DNA from: Ruegeria lacuscaerulensis ITI-1157
GTDB taxonomy: Bacteria > Pseudomonadota > Alphaproteobacteria > Rhodobacterales > Rhodobacteraceae
Assembly (NCBI GenBank): GCA_000161775.1
Contig: GG704596.1
Span: 2,898,115 to 2,962,114 of the forward strand
Direction of reading: 5' to 3'
Length of the DNA stretch: 64,000 bases
Shown here: in pieces, positions 37,483 to 47,413 of the stretch
Position numbering within the stretch: the first letter of the stretch is position 1
Layout: every line of letters begins with the position of its first letter
Notes under the pieces: generated by a model
Seen by the model: the letters and a program-made list of their open reading frames with translations, nothing else
What the model was told of the DNA's origin: nothing
The model's database searches: none
Made by a program: the position numbers and the translations under genes

Positions 37483-38691
37483 CTAGTTCGGCTTCGCAAT
37501 GGTGATCTGCGTCACATCGCAATTGCCCGTGTAAAAGGCCGCGCCACAGGCGGTCAAATAGTAATTCCACATGCGGCGGAAACGCTCATCGAACCCCATG
37601 GCCGCGATCTGGTCCCATTTCTCGTTGAACGTGTCGTACCAGCGGCGCAGGGTCAGGTCATAGCTCGGGCCGAATTCCTTCGACCGCACGACCTGCAGCC
37701 CGGCCTGCGCGATCTGCGCGCGCAGGACCGTCGGCGACGGCAGCATGCCGCCCGGAAAAATGTATTTCTGGATGAAGTCCACACCGTTCTTGTAGACCTC
37801 CCAGCGCCGGTCGGCGACAGTGATGATCTGCAAGGTCGCCTGCGCGCCGGGCTTCAGCCGCTCGCGCACGGTTTCGAAATAGACGGGCCAGTATTTCTGC
37901 CCGACGGCCTCGAACATCTCGATCGAAGCGATGCCGTCATATTGCCCACGTTCGTCGCGATAGTCCTGCAGCTTGAGCTCGACCCGGTCCGACAATCCCG
38001 CCTTTTCAATCCTTTGGCGCGCGTATTTCAACTGTTCCTGACTGATCGTTAACCCGGTCACGCGCAGGCCCCGCTCTTTGGCGGCGTATTCGGCGAACCC
38101 GCCCCAGCCGCAGCCGATCTCAAGCACGTGGTCCCCGGGCTTTACGCCCATCTCATCGACCATGCTGGCATATTTCGCGATCTGCGCCTTTTCCAGACTT
38201 TCCTGCCCGGTTTCGAACAGGGCGCTGGAATAGGTCATCGTATCGTCCAGCCAGGCGGCATAGAAATCATTGCCCAGGTCATAATGGTACGAGATATTCT
38301 TGCGGGCCTGTTTCCGGTGGTTGCGCTGCAGCCAGAACCGCAGCCGCTCATAGGCTTGCACCAGGAACTTGCCGGTGAAATCGTCATAGACCGTCTCGGT
38401 GCCCAGATGCACCAAGTCCATGAACGCCCGCAGGTCGGGCGTGCTCCACCCGCCTTCCAGGTAGGCGTCGGAAAATCCAAGCTCGCCTTCGCGGATCAGG
38501 CGCGCGAACACGTCGGGGTCATGGATATCCACCCGCGCGACAGGTCCGGGTTTACTGCCCTCGCTGCGAAACACGCGCCCGTCGGGCAAGCCGATATCCA
38601 GCCGCCCGGACTCCATCTTCCCGAGCATCTTGAAGACTTGGGCAAAATATCTGGGCAGGTCTTTCTGCCCCTCTGTGGTGGTCAGGATCAT
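37483..38691 (-). CDS. cfa: cyclopropane-fatty-acyl-phospholipid synthase
   Basis: 402 aa from ATG 38691, which has GGGAGA 5 nt upstream; the frame opens 19 codons earlier. The SAM-binding motif LEIGCGWGGFA and the family signatures NISYHYDLGNDFY and YSSALF are present. It methylenates unsaturated fatty acyl chains of membrane phospholipids, a stress modification. It precedes trgA and follows the photolyase gene. Confidence 0.95.
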   Translation of the reverse strand: MILTTTEGQKDLPRYFAQVFKMLGKMESGRLDIGLPDGRVFRSEGSKPGPVARVDIHDPDVFARLIREGELGFSDAYLEGGWSTPDLRAFMDLVHLGTETVYDDFTGKFLVQAYERLRFWLQRNHRKQARKNISYHYDLGNDFYAAWLDDTMTYSSALFETGQESLEKAQIAKYASMVDEMGVKPGDHVLEIGCGWGGFAEYAAKERGLRVTGLTISQEQLKYARQRIEKAGLSDRVELKLQDYRDERGQYDGIASIEMFEAVGQKYWPVYFETVRERLKPGAQATLQIITVADRRWEVYKNGVDFIQKYIFPGGMLPSPTVLRAQIAQAGLQVVRSKEFGPSYDLTLRRWYDTFNEKWDQIAAMGFDERFRRMWNYYLTACGAAFYTGNCDVTQITIAKPN

Positions 38692-38760
38692 CCGCTCTCC
38701 CTTATGCGGTGTTCGGGTCAGGCTAGGTCGCGAAAGCGTTTCTGGCAAGTTTTCAGTTCC

Positions 38761-40185
38761 TTACTGGTTTTTTCGGCCTTCATACGCGGCCAACGCCCGT
38801 TCGCGGCCGACCTTCAGATCAACGACCGGCTGCGGGTAGGCGTCATCGGGGCTCAGGTTCCAAGACCGGGGAATGGCCTCGAAATACGACAGGGCAGTCT
38901 TTGGCGGATCGCTCTGCCCCTCGGCCACCCAACGCCGCACATAAGCGCCTGTCGGGTCGAACTTCTCGGCCTGCGTCTGCGGGTTGAAAATACGGAAAAA
39001 CGGCGAGGCATCCGGCCCCGAACCCGCCACCCATTGCCACCCCATCGCGTTCGAGGCCGCGTCCCAGTCGACCAGACAATCGGCAAACCAGTCCATTCCG
39101 ATTTTCCAATGCGTCATCAAGTGCTTGGTCAGGTAACTTGCTACAATCATCCGCGCCCGGTTGTGCATCCGCCCGGTCACGTACATCTCGCGCAGCCCGG
39201 CATCGACGACCGGTATGCCCGTGCGCGCTGTCATCCAGGCCCGCACCTCGGGCGTCTCGATGTCCTCGTTCCAAGGAAAGCCGTCCCACTCGGGCCTCCA
39301 GTTCTGCGTCAGCAGATGCGGCGTGTGGTACATCAGGTGATAGGCGAACTCGCGCCAGACCAGTTGCCGCAGAAAGGCGTCAGCGCCGATCGAGCCAATC
39401 AGGGCCGCGCCCTTCACCCTGTGCCAGACCGTTCGGGGGCCGATCTCCCCCAGCGCGAGATATTCTGACAGGTGCGATGTTCCGTCATCCGCCAACGCGT
39501 CGCGTTGCGCAGGATAGGCGTCCAGCCGCTCCATGAACGCGTCAAGCCGCGCCTCGGCAGCTGTCTCTCCGGCCTGAACATGCTGACCGACGATCCCGGC
39601 GCCCCGCCGCATGGCGTGCCCGAGGCCCCAATCGTCCAGGTGTTCGGATGCCGGCCAGAGCGGTGGCGCAGCCAGCCGCTCGGGGGCCGGGTCTGGCGAA
39701 GGAACGTCCCGCTGCGCAACCGCGCGCCACATCGGTGTGAAAACCCGAAAGGGCTTCCCGGTTTTGGTGGCCACTGTCCACGGCTCGAACAGAAGGTGCC
39801 CCGGAAAGGATTTCGCGGTCAGGCCCAATTCCGTCAGCACCGATTTGATGTGCGTGTCCCGCGCGATTGCGTCCGGGTCATAGGCCCGAGACCAATAGAC
39901 CTCGCGCGCGCCCGTCTCGTCGATCAGAGCCTTCAGAGCGTCCAGTGCGGGACCGCTGCGCAGGACAAGCTTGCTGCCCTTGTGTTCAAGGTTTTGCGCC
40001 AGGGCCGCCAGCCCCAGACTCAGCCGCCATTTGGGCGCCGCCCCCAGATCATCCACCAGTGAATCGCGAATGAACACCGGTATGACCGGCCGCCCGGAGC
40101 GTACTGCGGCGCTCAGCGCCGGATGGTCCGACAGGCGCAGATCCTGCCGGAACCAGATGAGGATAGGTGACTGTTTGCTGTCCAT
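38761..40185 (-). CDS. phrB: deoxyribodipyrimidine photolyase
   Basis: 474 aa. An N-terminal antenna-chromophore Rossmann domain (PILIWFRQDLRLSDHPAL) is followed by the helical FAD-binding domain: LSEYLALGEIGPRTV, RQLVWREFAYHL, and the GMRxM-like YVTGRMHNRARMIVAS, then DWDAASNAMGWQW. It repairs UV-induced cyclobutane pyrimidine dimers with light. It lies 69 bp upstream of the cfa gene on the same strand. Confidence 0.95.
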   Translation of the reverse strand: MDSKQSPILIWFRQDLRLSDHPALSAAVRSGRPVIPVFIRDSLVDDLGAAPKWRLSLGLAALAQNLEHKGSKLVLRSGPALDALKALIDETGAREVYWSRAYDPDAIARDTHIKSVLTELGLTAKSFPGHLLFEPWTVATKTGKPFRVFTPMWRAVAQRDVPSPDPAPERLAAPPLWPASEHLDDWGLGHAMRRGAGIVGQHVQAGETAAEARLDAFMERLDAYPAQRDALADDGTSHLSEYLALGEIGPRTVWHRVKGAALIGSIGADAFLRQLVWREFAYHLMYHTPHLLTQNWRPEWDGFPWNEDIETPEVRAWMTARTGIPVVDAGLREMYVTGRMHNRARMIVASYLTKHLMTHWKIGMDWFADCLVDWDAASNAMGWQWVAGSGPDASPFFRIFNPQTQAEKFDPTGAYVRRWVAEGQSDPPKTALSYFEAIPRSWNLSPDDAYPQPVVDLKVGRERALAAYEGRKNQ

Positions 40186-40230
40186 GCTCGCCCTGTTTTT
40201 CCTTGTCTACGCAGTGGCGGGCGCAGTGGA

Positions 40231-41457
40231 TCACAAAACGCGATCAAATGCCTGAAGCAATTGGTCAATCTCGTCACGCGAGGTGTAATGGGTGAAGCTG
40301 ACCCGCAGGACGCCCTGCCCCAGATCCACCCCCATCGCGGTCAGAGGCCGCACCGCGTAGAAATCGCCGCCGCCCGCCATGATGCCGTGCTGCGCCAGTT
40401 CTGCGGCGACCTCCTCGGCGTTGCGGTTGAGCGCCAGCGCCACGGTCGGCGCGCGCCGTTCCGCCTTGGCCGGGCCGATCAGGCGCACGGCGTTTCGGTC
40501 CTTGACCGCATCCAGCACCGGCTGCAGCAGGGCAATTTCATGCGCACGCATCAGGTCATGAACGAACTGGCCGCGTTCGCCAGCACCCGAGGCCGGGCCG
40601 CCGTGATGGTCGCACAGCAGATCGACATAGTCCGCCATACCCGCGCTGGCGGCCACCTGCGCATGGTCCGGCCCGGCCGGAGTGAACCGCTTGTACAGAA
40701 CGTCACCATTGAAGTAGTGGGCCTGGTTGGGCAGCATCTCGCCCAGCGCCCGCCGGATCACCATGCATCCCTGGTGCGGCCCATAGGTCTTGTAGGCCGA
40801 GAACAGGTAGATATCCGGCCCCAGCTCGCCCACGTTGGGGAACCCGTGCGGGGCATAGGACACGCCATCGACGCAGACGAAGGCCCCGGCGGCATGGGCG
40901 ATGGCGGTGATCTCGGTCACCGGGTTGATCTCGGCCACCACGTTCGAGCAATGCGGAAAACAGACCAGCCGCACATTGTCGTCCAGCAGGTTTTCCAGAT
41001 CTGTCGGGTTCAGCGTGCCGGTCTCGGGGTCGATCTGCCATTCGCGGATCTCGATCCCGTCCTCGGCCAGGCGCCGCCAGGGGCCGGAATTGGCCTCATG
41101 ATCCTGGTTGGTGACCACGATCGCCTCGCCCGGCTTCATCCATTGCCGAAACGCCTGCGCCAGAACATAGGTGTTCTGCGTGGTCGAGGGGCCAAAGCTG
41201 AGCTCGTCCGTGTCCACGCCGAGCAGGGCCGCCATGCGCACGCGCGCCTCGTCCATCTCCTCGCCCGCCAGACGGCTCGCCTCGTAGGGGGCATAGGGCT
41301 GCACCTTGCGCTGGGTGTAGAACCGCGTCAGCCGGTCCAGCACCGGCTTGCAGGTATAGGACCCGCCCGCATTCTCGAAAAACGCCTGCCCCTGCAGGCT
41401 GGGCTCGGCAAGGGCCGGAAACTGCGCCCGCACGAAATCAATATCCAGAGTGCCCAT
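40231..41457 (-). CDS. class V aminotransferase / cysteine-desulfurase-like enzyme
   Basis: 408 aa from ATG 41457 (GTG one codon earlier is possible; GGAAGG lies upstream). PLP-fold type I: FENAGGSYTCKPV at the start, FGPSTTQNTYVLAQ, and the PLP lysine in LFSAYKTYGPHQG. Its closest named relatives are SufS/NifS-like and kynureninase-like proteins annotated as cysteine desulfurases. There is no Suf or Isc context, so housekeeping Fe-S assembly is unlikely. Substrate unknown. Confidence 0.85.
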   Translation of the reverse strand: MGTLDIDFVRAQFPALAEPSLQGQAFFENAGGSYTCKPVLDRLTRFYTQRKVQPYAPYEASRLAGEEMDEARVRMAALLGVDTDELSFGPSTTQNTYVLAQAFRQWMKPGEAIVVTNQDHEANSGPWRRLAEDGIEIREWQIDPETGTLNPTDLENLLDDNVRLVCFPHCSNVVAEINPVTEITAIAHAAGAFVCVDGVSYAPHGFPNVGELGPDIYLFSAYKTYGPHQGCMVIRRALGEMLPNQAHYFNGDVLYKRFTPAGPDHAQVAASAGMADYVDLLCDHHGGPASGAGERGQFVHDLMRAHEIALLQPVLDAVKDRNAVRLIGPAKAERRAPTVALALNRNAEEVAAELAQHGIMAGGGDFYAVRPLTAMGVDLGQGVLRVSFTHYTSRDEIDQLLQAFDRVL

Positions 41458-41662
41458 CACACTGTCCTTCCCTTGTCATGCACGATGGTTCCAGAGGGCT
41501 GCCCGCGCATGACACCGGACATCTCCGACAACATGGCAGGTCTTCCAGCCAGCCACGGGCGGCCGCGGCAGTTCGGATGTGCTCCGAACGGCGACAGTTA
41601 GCCTTGGCCTGTGGCGCGGGTCAAGGCGTGTATCCCCGTGACCGCCAGACGCGACCGACACC

Positions 41663-41691
41663 AAAAAAGGGCCCCGGATCACCCGAGGCCC
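41663..41691 (-). terminator. terminator of BCCT transporter gene
   Basis: On the minus strand GGGCCTCGG pairs with CCGGGGCCC (one T-G pair), followed by six T residues, 25 bp after the transporter stop. Confidence 0.85.
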
Positions 41692-41715
41692 TTTCATCTC
41701 AGATCACGAACCGCG

Positions 41716-43302
41716 TCACTTGCGGCGGCGTTCGTTCACCAGCCCGATGAAGATAGACACGCACATCAGAACCAGCACGATCGCGAACGGGAACCCGGTT
41801 GCGATGGCCGCGGCCTGCAATGCGCCCAATCCGCCGCCCAGCAGCAGCACGACTGCAATCGCGCCTTCCAGAACGCACCAGAACACGCGCTGCGCGGTGG
41901 GTGCGTCGGTCTTGCCGCCGGCGGTGATCGTGTCGATCACCAGCGAGCCGGAATCCGAACTGGTCACGAAGAACACGACCACCAAAACGATGCCGATGAA
42001 AGACAGAAGCCCGGCCATCGGGAAGGCCTCGAACATCTTGAACATCTTCAGCTCAAGCACCGCATCCGACAGGGCCTGGCCGTTGCCCGACATGACCTGA
42101 TCCAGCGCCGCGCCGCCGAAGACGCTCATCCACAGTGCGCCGACAAGGGTCGGGATCAGGATCACGCAGGTCACGAATTCGCGGATGGTGCGCCCGCGCG
42201 AGATGCGCGCGATGAACATGCCCACGAAGGGCGACCACGAGATCCACCAGGCCCAGTAGAAGGCCGTCCAGCCTTGCATGAAGTTGGTGTCCTCACGCCC
42301 GATCCAGTTCGACAGCGCCGGAAGCGCCTCGACATAGGCGATCATGCTGTCGAAGAACCCCGTCAGGATGACCATGGTCGGACCCACGACCAGAACCAGC
42401 AACAGCAGCAGGGCAGCCAGAATCATGTTGGCCTCGGACAGGCGCTTGACCCCCTTGTCCAGACCCGCAACAACGGAAACCAGCGCAAAGACGGTGATCA
42501 GGACGATCAGAAACACCTTCATCCCGTCGGTCACCGGTACGCCGAACAGATAGTTCAGCCCCGCCAGCGCCTGCGTGGCCCCCAGCCCCAGCGATGTCGC
42601 CAGCCCGAAGATCGTGGCAAACACCGCCAGAACATCGATGACATGGCCGATCGGCCCCCAGGTCGCCTCACCGAAGATCGGGTAGAACACCGAGCGCATC
42701 GTCAGAGGCAGCCCTCGGTTGAAGCTGAAGAAGGCCAGCGCCAGAGCCACGATCGCGTAGACGGCCCAGGGGTGCAGCCCCCAGTGAAAGATCGTGGCGG
42801 CCATGGCCAGCTCGTGCGCGGCCTCGGGGTCGTTCAATGCCGCCCCCAACGGCGCCCAGTCGGTGCGCGCGCCATCCTCGCCCAGGGCGACGCCGCCCAG
42901 GGACGCTTCGTAATGCGAGATCGGTTCGGCCACGCCCCAGAACACCAACCCGATCCCCATGCCTGCGGCAAACAGCATCGAGAACCAGCCCGCATAACTG
43001 TAGTCCGGCTTGGCGTCATCGCCGCCCAGCCGGATCGACCCATAGGGCGTGACGATCAGCAGCAGCGAAAACACCACGAAGATGTTGGCCGCAACCATGA
43101 ACACCCAGTCAAAGCGGCTGGTCAGCGCCGGCCGCAGCCAGCCGAAGAATTCCGTGGCCTGTTCGCGGAACACCAGCGAAAAGAACACGAAGGCGATGAT
43201 GGTCAGGCCCGAGACCGCAAAGACCGGGTTGTGGATATCCAACCCCATGATCTGGATATTGTCCTGGCCGACCTCATAGTCGGTTTCCATATCGTCCGAC
43301 AT
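41716..43302 (-). CDS. BCCT family betaine/carnitine/choline transporter
   Basis: 528 aa with twelve membrane segments. Family signatures: GMGIGLVFWGVAEPISHY in segment 3 and AFYWAWWISWSPFVGMFIARISRGR around segments 8-9 with the aromatic substrate box. BCCT carriers import trimethylammonium compounds such as glycine betaine, choline, carnitine or DMSP, driven by Na+ or H+. The short N- and C-terminal tails lack the long regulatory extension of osmosensing BetP. Possible upstream supply for the MttB and FAD/GcvT enzymes in the window, though not linked to them. Confidence 0.93.
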   Translation of the reverse strand: MSDDMETDYEVGQDNIQIMGLDIHNPVFAVSGLTIIAFVFFSLVFREQATEFFGWLRPALTSRFDWVFMVAANIFVVFSLLLIVTPYGSIRLGGDDAKPDYSYAGWFSMLFAAGMGIGLVFWGVAEPISHYEASLGGVALGEDGARTDWAPLGAALNDPEAAHELAMAATIFHWGLHPWAVYAIVALALAFFSFNRGLPLTMRSVFYPIFGEATWGPIGHVIDVLAVFATIFGLATSLGLGATQALAGLNYLFGVPVTDGMKVFLIVLITVFALVSVVAGLDKGVKRLSEANMILAALLLLLVLVVGPTMVILTGFFDSMIAYVEALPALSNWIGREDTNFMQGWTAFYWAWWISWSPFVGMFIARISRGRTIREFVTCVILIPTLVGALWMSVFGGAALDQVMSGNGQALSDAVLELKMFKMFEAFPMAGLLSFIGIVLVVVFFVTSSDSGSLVIDTITAGGKTDAPTAQRVFWCVLEGAIAVVLLLGGGLGALQAAAIATGFPFAIVLVLMCVSIFIGLVNERRRK

Positions 43303-43518
43303 TCGTCCTTACTCCTGTTGGTTTTGTTTGCAGTCTCTTCCCGCAAGGTGACGATCGGGGGACAGCCGCCAGAGACCGTCCAAACGGCAAAAACGACAGA
43401 TTCGCCGCCCTTCGGCGCTAGAATTGCTTCCGAAACGACCAAGAACCGCCCCAACGGCACGGCGCGATTCATTGAACTTGCGGGAATTCTGTCCTGCGCC
43501 TTGCGTCCGGGCTCAGAT

Positions 43519-44271
43519 CTAGCCTTGTACCTTGGTATAGGTTCCCTCGCCCGCCAGGATACCGCGGAACCCCCCCGGTTCATCAAGGCCGAACACGATC
43601 AGCGGCAGGTTGTTGTCACGCGCCAGCGCGATGGCCGACGCATCCATGACCTTCAGCCGCTTGGCCAGCACGTCGTCATAGGTCACCGAGTCATACCGAA
43701 CGGCGTCGGCATGGATCTTGGGGTCCTTGTCATACACGCCGTCGACACCGTTCTTGCCCATGAAGATCGCCTCGCAGGCCATTTCGTTGGCGCGCAGAGT
43801 CGCGGCCGTATCGGTGGTGAAATACGGGTTGCCGGTGCCGGCGGCAAAGATGCAGACCCGCTTCTTCTCCAGGTGCCGCACGGCGCGGCGGCGGATGTAG
43901 GGCTCGCACACCTCGTCCATCCGGATGGCCGAGATCACCCGTGTGAATACGCCCAGTTCCTCGAGCGCGGACTGCATCGCCAGCGCGTTCATCACCGTGG
44001 CCAACATGCCCATGTAGTCGGCCGTCGTCCGCTCCATCCCCTGGGCCGAGCCCGACAGACCCCGAAAGATGTTGCCGCCGCCGATGACCATGCAGATCTC
44101 GACGCCCAGATCATGGACCGACTTCACCTCTTGCGCGATGCGTTGAACGGTCGGGGGATGCAGACCGAATCCCTGATCCCCCATCAGCGCCTCGCCCGAG
44201 ATTTTCAACATGACGCGTTTGTATGTCGTCTTGGGGGTTTCGTCGGTTGTGTTGGTGGCAGAAAGGGTCAT
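43519..44271 (-). CDS. pyrH: UMP kinase
   Basis: 250 aa amino-acid-kinase fold: [19 protein letters not shown], and the [10 protein letters not shown] segment near residue 175. It phosphorylates UMP to UDP. The N-terminus is about ten residues longer than in E. coli. pyrH is usually next to frr and tsf; here it is alone and divergent from miaA. Confidence 0.96.
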   Translation of the reverse strand: MTLSATNTTDETPKTTYKRVMLKISGEALMGDQGFGLHPPTVQRIAQEVKSVHDLGVEICMVIGGGNIFRGLSGSAQGMERTTADYMGMLATVMNALAMQSALEELGVFTRVISAIRMDEVCEPYIRRRAVRHLEKKRVCIFAAGTGNPYFTTDTAATLRANEMACEAIFMGKNGVDGVYDKDPKIHADAVRYDSVTYDDVLAKRLKVMDASAIALARDNNLPLIVFGLDEPGGFRGILAGEGTYTKVQG

Positions 44272-44369
44272 GTTGCGCTCCGGGCTGGCACGAGTTTGTT
44301 TTCCGGCGCAAAATGAAGCAAAACCACCGCGGGTTCAATGCGGATGGTCAAGGAACGGGGCAATCACCG

Positions 44370-45266
44370 ATGGCTGAGAACACGGCACGCACTTTGCTGA
44401 GCGGTCTGCCGCCCCTGCCCGATGATCGGCCGGTGCTGATCATGGGGCCCACCGCATCGGGAAAATCGGCTCTGGCCCTGGAAATCGCAGAGCAATCGGG
44501 GGGCGTCATCGTCAATGCGGACGCCAGCCAGGTCTATGACTGTTGGCAAGTCATTTCCGCCCGCCCCTCGCATCAGGAGGAGGCCCGGGCGCCCCACGCG
44601 CTCTACGGCCACATCGCCTATGATCAGACCTACTCGGCCGGGCACTGGCTGCGCGAGGTCACGCCCCTGATATCCGGGCCGCTCCGTCCGATCATCGTGG
44701 GCGGCACCGGTCTCTATTTCACGACCCTGACCGAAGGCATGGCCGACATCCCGGCGACGCCGCCCGAAATCCGCAAGACCGCCGATGCCATCCCCCTGCC
44801 CGAGCTGCTGGCCGATATCGACCCAAAGACCCGCAGCCGGATCGACACGCGCAACCGTGCCCGCGTGCAACGCGCCTGGGAGGTCGAGCGGGCCACGGGC
44901 CGGACCCTGGCCGACTGGCAGGACGACACCCCGCCGCCAGTGCTGCCATTGGACCAGGCGTTTCCGATCGTCGTAACCCCCGACAGGGACTGGCTGATCC
45001 AGCGCATCAATTCCCGGTTCGATCTGATGCTGCAGACGGGCGCCTTGGACGAGGTCGCGGCGATGCGCGACAGGTATGATCCCGGCCTGCCCTCATGCAA
45101 GGCCATCGGCGTACCGGAATTGATGGCCTATATCGAGGGGCGCATGACCCTCGACGAGGCGCGCGAGAAGGCAACGATTGCGACACGGCAATATGCCAAA
45201 CGCCAGCGCACATGGTGCCGCGCCCGTATGAAACAGTGGCACAGCGTGGATCCAAGCGCGGCCTAG
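44370..45266 (+). CDS. miaA: tRNA dimethylallyltransferase
   Basis: 298 aa from ATG 44370; the longer frame overlaps pyrH and is not used. P-loop GPTASGKS is at residues 26-33, with [16 protein letters not shown] and GGTGLYF following. It adds the dimethylallyl group to A37 of tRNAs reading UNN codons, which includes the tRNA-Ser(GGA) in this window. AGGAA lies rather far (about 14 nt) upstream. Confidence 0.93.
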   Translation: MAENTARTLLSGLPPLPDDRPVLIMGPTASGKSALALEIAEQSGGVIVNADASQVYDCWQVISARPSHQEEARAPHALYGHIAYDQTYSAGHWLREVTPLISGPLRPIIVGGTGLYFTTLTEGMADIPATPPEIRKTADAIPLPELLADIDPKTRSRIDTRNRARVQRAWEVERATGRTLADWQDDTPPPVLPLDQAFPIVVTPDRDWLIQRINSRFDLMLQTGALDEVAAMRDRYDPGLPSCKAIGVPELMAYIEGRMTLDEAREKATIATRQYAKRQRTWCRARMKQWHSVDPSAA

Positions 45267-45605
45267 GTGGATCGCTGGCGCAATTACACAGCCCGCCAGA
45301 CGTTTTTCCGATCGACTGAATACAGATCATCCGACGGATATTCGTCCAGCCGGGGAACCACGAGTCTCAGGTCAGGACTTGCGCATCATGGACGCGACTG
45401 CCGGGCCAAGGGTTTTCCGACAAATGTCGTTTTTGTGCATCCCATGCCGATTTCGAACATTGACCTAGACAGAATTCTGGTGCCGAATGACGTCATGGGG
45501 ATGCACAGAATTTAAAAAAATCAAATCCATAGACAGTTCGACCGGCGCCAGTTGGCCCCGATACGAGCCGTCAAACACCCATAAAAATACTACAGGGAGA
45601 CATCC
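45267..45605 (+). other. intergenic leader of the ABC importer operon
   Basis: 339 bp with no credible gene. It contains a short palindrome (CGACAAATGTCG near 45418-45429) and an A/T-rich stretch (TTTAAAAAAATCAAA near 45511-45525). A GGGAG site precedes the start codon at 45606. The operon promoter is probably here but I cannot place it. Confidence 0.5.
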
Positions 45606-47276
45606 ATGAAGACCAAGACTCTGACCGGAGCACCGATGCACTGGGCAGCGGAAATGCATGCACGGGAATATCGGGACGGCAAGCTGAGCCGCCGCGAGTT
45701 TCTGACCCGCACGACCAGCCTCGGTGTAACCGCCGCGGCGGCCTATGGCATGATCGGCCTTTCCGCACCCGCCAAGGCCGCAGGCGAAGACGCAAAGAAA
45801 GAAGGCGGCACGCTGCGCGTTCAGATGGAGGTGCGCGCCCTCAAGGATCCGCGCACCTATGATTGGTCGCAGATCGCGAACGTCACCCGCGGCACGCTGG
45901 AATACCTGGTCGAGTACAACTCGGACGGCACCTTCCGCGGCATGCTGCTGGAAGGCTGGGAAGTCAACGACGACGCCACCGTCTATACTCTGAAGGTCCG
46001 CAAAGACGTCAAATGGAACAACGGTGACGACTTCACCGCCGAGGACGTCGCCCGCAACATCGCGCGCTGGTGCGACAAGAGCTCGGAAACCAACTCGATG
46101 GCCGGCCGTTTCGCGACCCTGGTCGATCCGGATACCGGCCAGGCCATCGAGGGCGCGATCGAGGTGGTGGATTCGCACACCGTCAAGCTGAACCTGCCGA
46201 ACTCGGACATCTCGCTGATTCCAGGCATGGCGGACTACCCGGCCGCGATCATCCACAGCTCGTTCAGCGAAACGGACCTGACCAACAACGTGGGCACCGG
46301 CCCCTACCTGATCGAGAGCCTGGAAGTCGGCGTTAAGGCCGTTCTGGTGCGCAACGAAAACCACACCTGGTGGGGCGAAGACGTGTTCGGCCGCCCGGCG
46401 CTGGACCGTATCGAGTATATCGACTACGGCACCGATCCGTCGGCCTGGCTGGCGGCGCTGGAATCCGACGAAGTCGACATGCTCTATGAATCGGTCGGTG
46501 AATTCATCGATGTGATGGACGGCCTGGGCTATGTCAAATCCGAGGTCGTCACGATGAACACCGTCGTGATCCGCCCCAACCAGCTGGCCGAAGTTGACGG
46601 CAAGAAGATCTATGCCGACAAACGTGTGCGCCAGGCGCTGCAGATGGCCGTGGACAACTCGGTCTGCCTCGAGCTTGGCTACGGTGGTCGCGGCTCGCCC
46701 GCGGAAAACCACCACGTCGGCCCGATCCACCCGGATTACTACGAACTGCCGCCGCAGAAAGTTGACCCGGAAGGCGCGCGCAAGCTGATGGAAGAGGCCG
46801 GCATGGCCGATTTCGAGCACGAGTTGATCTCGATCGACGACGATTGGCGCCGCAACACCACCGATGCCGTTGCAGCCCAGCTGCGCGACGCTGGTATCAA
46901 GGTCAAGCGGACGGTTCTGCCGGGCAACACGTTCTGGAACGACTGGGCGAAATACCCGTTCAGCTCGACCAACTGGAACCACCGCCCGCTGGGCGTGCAG
47001 ATCTGGGCGCTGGCCTATCGCAGCGGCGAAGCCTGGAACGAATTCGGCTGGGCGAACCCCGAGTTCGATGCCCTGCTGACCGAGGCCCTGGCCATTGCCG
47101 ATGCCGACAAGCGCCGCGAGATCGTGGCCAAGGGCGAAGCGATGATCCAGGAGGAAGGCGTGACCATCCAACCCTACTGGCGGTCGCTGTATCGCCACAT
47201 GAAGGACGGTCTGGTCGGCACCGACATGCATGTGTCGTTCGAACACCATCACTACAAATGGGGTTGGGCGGCCTGA
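45606..47276 (+). CDS. ABC importer substrate-binding protein (SBP family 5), Tat-exported
   Basis: 556 aa. The N-terminus has a twin-arginine motif SRREFL (residues 28-33) before a hydrophobic stretch and an AKA cleavage region, so export folded by Tat is likely. The body is SBP_bac_5 type ([48 protein letters not shown]), the family binding peptides, nickel, opines and other ligands. It heads an operon with two permeases and a double ATPase. A hairpin after the gene could explain higher expression of the binding protein. Confidence 0.92.
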   Translation: MKTKTLTGAPMHWAAEMHAREYRDGKLSRREFLTRTTSLGVTAAAAYGMIGLSAPAKAAGEDAKKEGGTLRVQMEVRALKDPRTYDWSQIANVTRGTLEYLVEYNSDGTFRGMLLEGWEVNDDATVYTLKVRKDVKWNNGDDFTAEDVARNIARWCDKSSETNSMAGRFATLVDPDTGQAIEGAIEVVDSHTVKLNLPNSDISLIPGMADYPAAIIHSSFSETDLTNNVGTGPYLIESLEVGVKAVLVRNENHTWWGEDVFGRPALDRIEYIDYGTDPSAWLAALESDEVDMLYESVGEFIDVMDGLGYVKSEVVTMNTVVIRPNQLAEVDGKKIYADKRVRQALQMAVDNSVCLELGYGGRGSPAENHHVGPIHPDYYELPPQKVDPEGARKLMEEAGMADFEHELISIDDDWRRNTTDAVAAQLRDAGIKVKRTVLPGNTFWNDWAKYPFSSTNWNHRPLGVQIWALAYRSGEAWNEFGWANPEFDALLTEALAIADADKRREIVAKGEAMIQEEGVTIQPYWRSLYRHMKDGLVGTDMHVSFEHHHYKWGWAA

Positions 47277-47293
47277 GCCTGACCTGAACCTTT

Positions 47294-47323
47294 CAAGGGG
47301 CGTCCGAATGCGGGCGCCCCTTT
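47294..47323 (+). terminator. intercistronic hairpin, partial terminator
   Basis: GGGGCGTCCG pairs with CGGGCGCCCC (one T-G pair, 4-nt loop), followed by TTT. It lies between the binding-protein and first permease genes and may act as attenuator or mRNA 3'-end stabiliser. Confidence 0.7.
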
Positions 47324-47413
47324 CCAGCCGCAGACACTCCGACGCGGGGTCGGACGCCCGAGGCCAGGCAATGGTCCATTGATCTGCGGAGAACCCGAAC
47401 AACAGGGGCCAAC

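Noticed and set aside
41611-44316. 901-codon open frame on the plus strand
   Set aside because: Antisense to the BCCT transporter and pyrH, both of which have clear family motifs; the translation is rich in Arg/His/Gln as expected for a shadow frame.
45465-47402. 645-codon open frame on the minus strand
   Set aside because: It lies wholly antisense to the binding-protein gene, has no family motifs, and arises from the codon bias of this high-GC genome.
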